Source: an uncultured Ulvibacter sp.
GTDB taxonomy: Bacteria > Bacteroidota > Bacteroidia > Flavobacteriales > Flavobacteriaceae
Reading direction: 5' to 3'
Length of the DNA stretch: 64,000 bases
Assembly: GCA_913063405.1 (NCBI GenBank)
Contig: CAJXZB010000007.1
Location: 37,818-101,817 of the forward strand
Both the position numbers and the translations under genes were made by a program. The notes beneath the pieces are model-generated. The model was not told where the DNA came from, made no database searches, and was given only the letters and a program-made list of their open reading frames with translations. Below are positions 62,657 to 64,000 of the stretch, piece by piece. Each line of letters begins with the position of its first letter. Positions within the stretch are counted from its first letter, which is position 1.

Positions 62657-63904
62657 TTAATACTTCACAAACTTTTTGGTTAGAGAATTACCTCCTATAT
62701 TAATTTGAGCGAAATACAGCCCCGCAGGTAGTTCTGAAATACCTATAGAGGTGCTAGGTGTCTCTTTTATAAAACTGCCATTTATAGAGTAGATTTGTGC
62801 CGAATCAATAGGTTCTTGACTATCGATATTTAAAATGTTTTGTGTAGGATTTGGATATAACGTAAAAGATATTTGGTTAAAGTCTTGGGTTGCTAAAGAG
62901 CAATTTTCGCTATATGAAGCCGTAGCGTCTTTGCACCAAAAATCAGCACCACAACTTTGGCTGTTGGCGAAATTTACATCATCCACTTCAATACAAGTTA
63001 GATTGGGGTTGTTGTATGCATACACAAAATTAAAATTTGTATTATTCCCATTTTTAATATTTAAATCGATTAATTCATTATTATTAGCAAAAATAGTTAT
63101 TATGCTAGTATATTGTGATATATCTAATGTTTTTATTTGATTATATTCAACATAAATACCACGAAGAAGTGAAGTTTCATTAGGTAAAGTAAGTATTTCT
63201 ATTTCATTCCTAGAACAATTAAAACTAGTAAGATTATTATTTTGAGATAGATCTAAACTGGTCATTTGGTTATTAGCGCAACCTACCCCTTGAAGATTCG
63301 TATTCTGCGATAGATCTAAACTGGTCAATTGATTCTCATTACACTCTAATCTTTCAAGATTCGGATTTTGAGTTAAATCTAAGCTTGTTAACTTGTTCTC
63401 ATTGCAACGTAATGTATGAAGATTCGGATTTTGAGTAATATCCAAACTAATTAAATTATTCCCAGAGCAATCTAATAGTTCAAGATTCGGATTTTGAGTA
63501 ATATCCAAACTAATTAAATTATTTCCAGAGCAATCTAAGTTTTCAAGATTCGGATTTTGAGTTACATCTAAGCTTGTTAATTGGTTATCTGTGCAACGTA
63601 ATGTATGAAGATTCAAGTTTTGAGTAACAATATCTAAACTGGTTAAATTGTTTTGCCCGCATTGTAAAGATACAAGATTATTAAAGCTTTGGATTCCTTC
63701 TAAAGATGCAATGTTTGAAAACCAAAGATTAAGACTTATTACCCCCAAAGCTTCAGTCTCCTGTATTTCACCATCATTATTGGAGTCCACACCTAAAGAT
63801 ATAAGTTTATTTTTAAAATTAGTATCGGGAATATCTACGATTTGTGCTTGGCTCATAGCACTTAAAAATAACAGGGTAATTAAATAAAAATTTTTCATAG
63901 ACAT
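62657..63904 (-). CDS. T9SS-sorted leucine-rich-repeat-type surface protein
   Basis: 415 residues. Signal peptide (residues 1-20, ending SAMSQA), then a VDIPDTNFKNKLISLGVDSNNDGEIQETEALGV segment with an EF-hand-like acidic loop (about 40-51), then a run of about seven 21-residue repeats (about 87-234) of the form LTSLDLTQNPNLERLECNENQ, in which the Cys and Asn recur as in Cys/Asn-ladder LRRs. A sorting domain of type A is at about 345-415 (LYPNPTQNILNIDSQEPI, IYSINGSFI, LPAGLYFAQI). Secreted and surface-attached; repeats probably bind protein partners. Very similar DNA between repeats suggests recent expansion. Confidence 0.93.
   Translation of the reverse strand: MSMKNFYLITLLFLSAMSQAQIVDIPDTNFKNKLISLGVDSNNDGEIQETEALGVISLNLWFSNIASLEGIQSFNNLVSLQCGQNNLTSLDIVTQNLNLHTLRCTDNQLTSLDVTQNPNLENLDCSGNNLISLDITQNPNLELLDCSGNNLISLDITQNPNLHTLRCNENKLTSLDLTQNPNLERLECNENQLTSLDLSQNTNLQGVGCANNQMTSLDLSQNNNLTSFNCSRNEIEILTLPNETSLLRGIYVEYNQIKTLDISQYTSIITIFANNNELIDLNIKNGNNTNFNFVYAYNNPNLTCIEVDDVNFANSQSCGADFWCKDATASYSENCSLATQDFNQISFTLYPNPTQNILNIDSQEPIDSAQIYSINGSFIKETPSTSIGISELPAGLYFAQINIGGNSLTKKFVKY
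63203..63646 (-). repeat. Tandem 63-bp repeats inside the LRR gene
   Basis: About seven consecutive units of 63 bp (21 codons) with strong base identity, for example GGATTTTGAGTAATATCCAA twice at 63427-63446 and 63490-63509 on the plus strand. The similarity at DNA level points to slippage or recombination-driven expansion. Confidence 0.8.
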
Positions 63905-63934
63905 ACAATATTTAAAATTAAGTTTTATTTTCTG

Positions 63935-63967
63935 TAGGTCGTATTAATATTAAGAAGTTTACAATTA
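63935..63967 (-). repeat. 33-bp element upstream of a T9SS gene, copy 2
   Basis: TAGGTCGTATTAATATTAAG followed by AAGTTTACAATTA on the plus strand, one mismatch to 62333-62365. It is 30 bp upstream of the LRR gene start. Confidence 0.75.
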
Positions 63968-64000
63968 TTTTAAGACCGTTCCACAATCAGTTGACCCGTC

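Overview
The window reads as chromosome of a marine-type flavobacterium (Bacteroidota, Flavobacteriia). The DNA is AT-rich. Secreted proteins end in type IX secretion (T9SS) sorting domains. GLPGLI, DUF5686, DUF4230 and carboxypeptidase-regulatory/TonB-receptor proteins are present, and several promoters fit the Bacteroidota -7 consensus TAnnTTTG. No rRNA, tRNA or CRISPR array was seen. No similarity search was run: assignments rest on motifs read by eye and on family knowledge.

Layout. (1) 1-6.9 kb: a divergent locus with an ECF-type sigma factor and a membrane-anchored TPR anti-sigma-like protein on one side, and a Cys-containing lipoprotein, a TPR-CHAT protease-like membrane protein and a secreted protein on the other. 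An IS4-family element with 13-bp inverted repeats and a 9-bp target duplication sits between lipoprotein and CHAT gene. (2) 6.9-24.6 kb: housekeeping genes fabD, folA, thyA, a CNT nucleoside transporter, a bifunctional nuclease, etfBA, a pyruvate dehydrogenase E1-beta-like gene, a DUF5686 outer-membrane protein, an M23 peptidase-like protein, ppa and the membrane pyrophosphatase hppA. (3) 24.7-33.2 kb: nine minus-strand genes. A CPA1 antiporter and a K+ channel lie downstream of an unusual redox cluster: Crp/Fnr regulator, Rieske-glutamate-synthase-like fusion, Grx-Grx-thioredoxin-reductase fusion, small membrane protein, Rieske-TPP-enzyme fusion and OsmC. (4) 33.7-42.4 kb: deoxynucleoside kinase, a two-component system divergent from a GLPGLI protein and an outer-membrane barrel (with three tandem 10-bp repeats between), DUF4230 and rhodanese. 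(5) 42.4-60.4 kb: aromatic amino acid hydroxylase, a TetR regulator and a long phenylacetyl-CoA catabolic operon (paaE-A-B-C-D, paaG, a four-helix-bundle gene, paaH, paaI, paaJ, SDR, paaZ, paaF, paaY) ending in a 2-oxoacid dehydrogenase E2 and a fused E1. (6) 60.5-64 kb: two T9SS-sorted secreted proteins sharing a 33-bp upstream element.

The two most promising candidates for undescribed systems are the CHAT/ECF-sigma/TPR-anti-sigma locus, where a periplasmic CHAT protease might control sigma release, and the Rieske/TPP/GltS/Grx-TrxR/OsmC redox cluster. The paa operon also has unusual parts: no paaK in the window but a 2-oxoacid dehydrogenase at its end, a PaaZ with an extra DinB/DUF1569-like domain, an SDR without the YxxxK motif, an inserted four-helix-bundle gene, and a palindromic operator overlapping the promoter.
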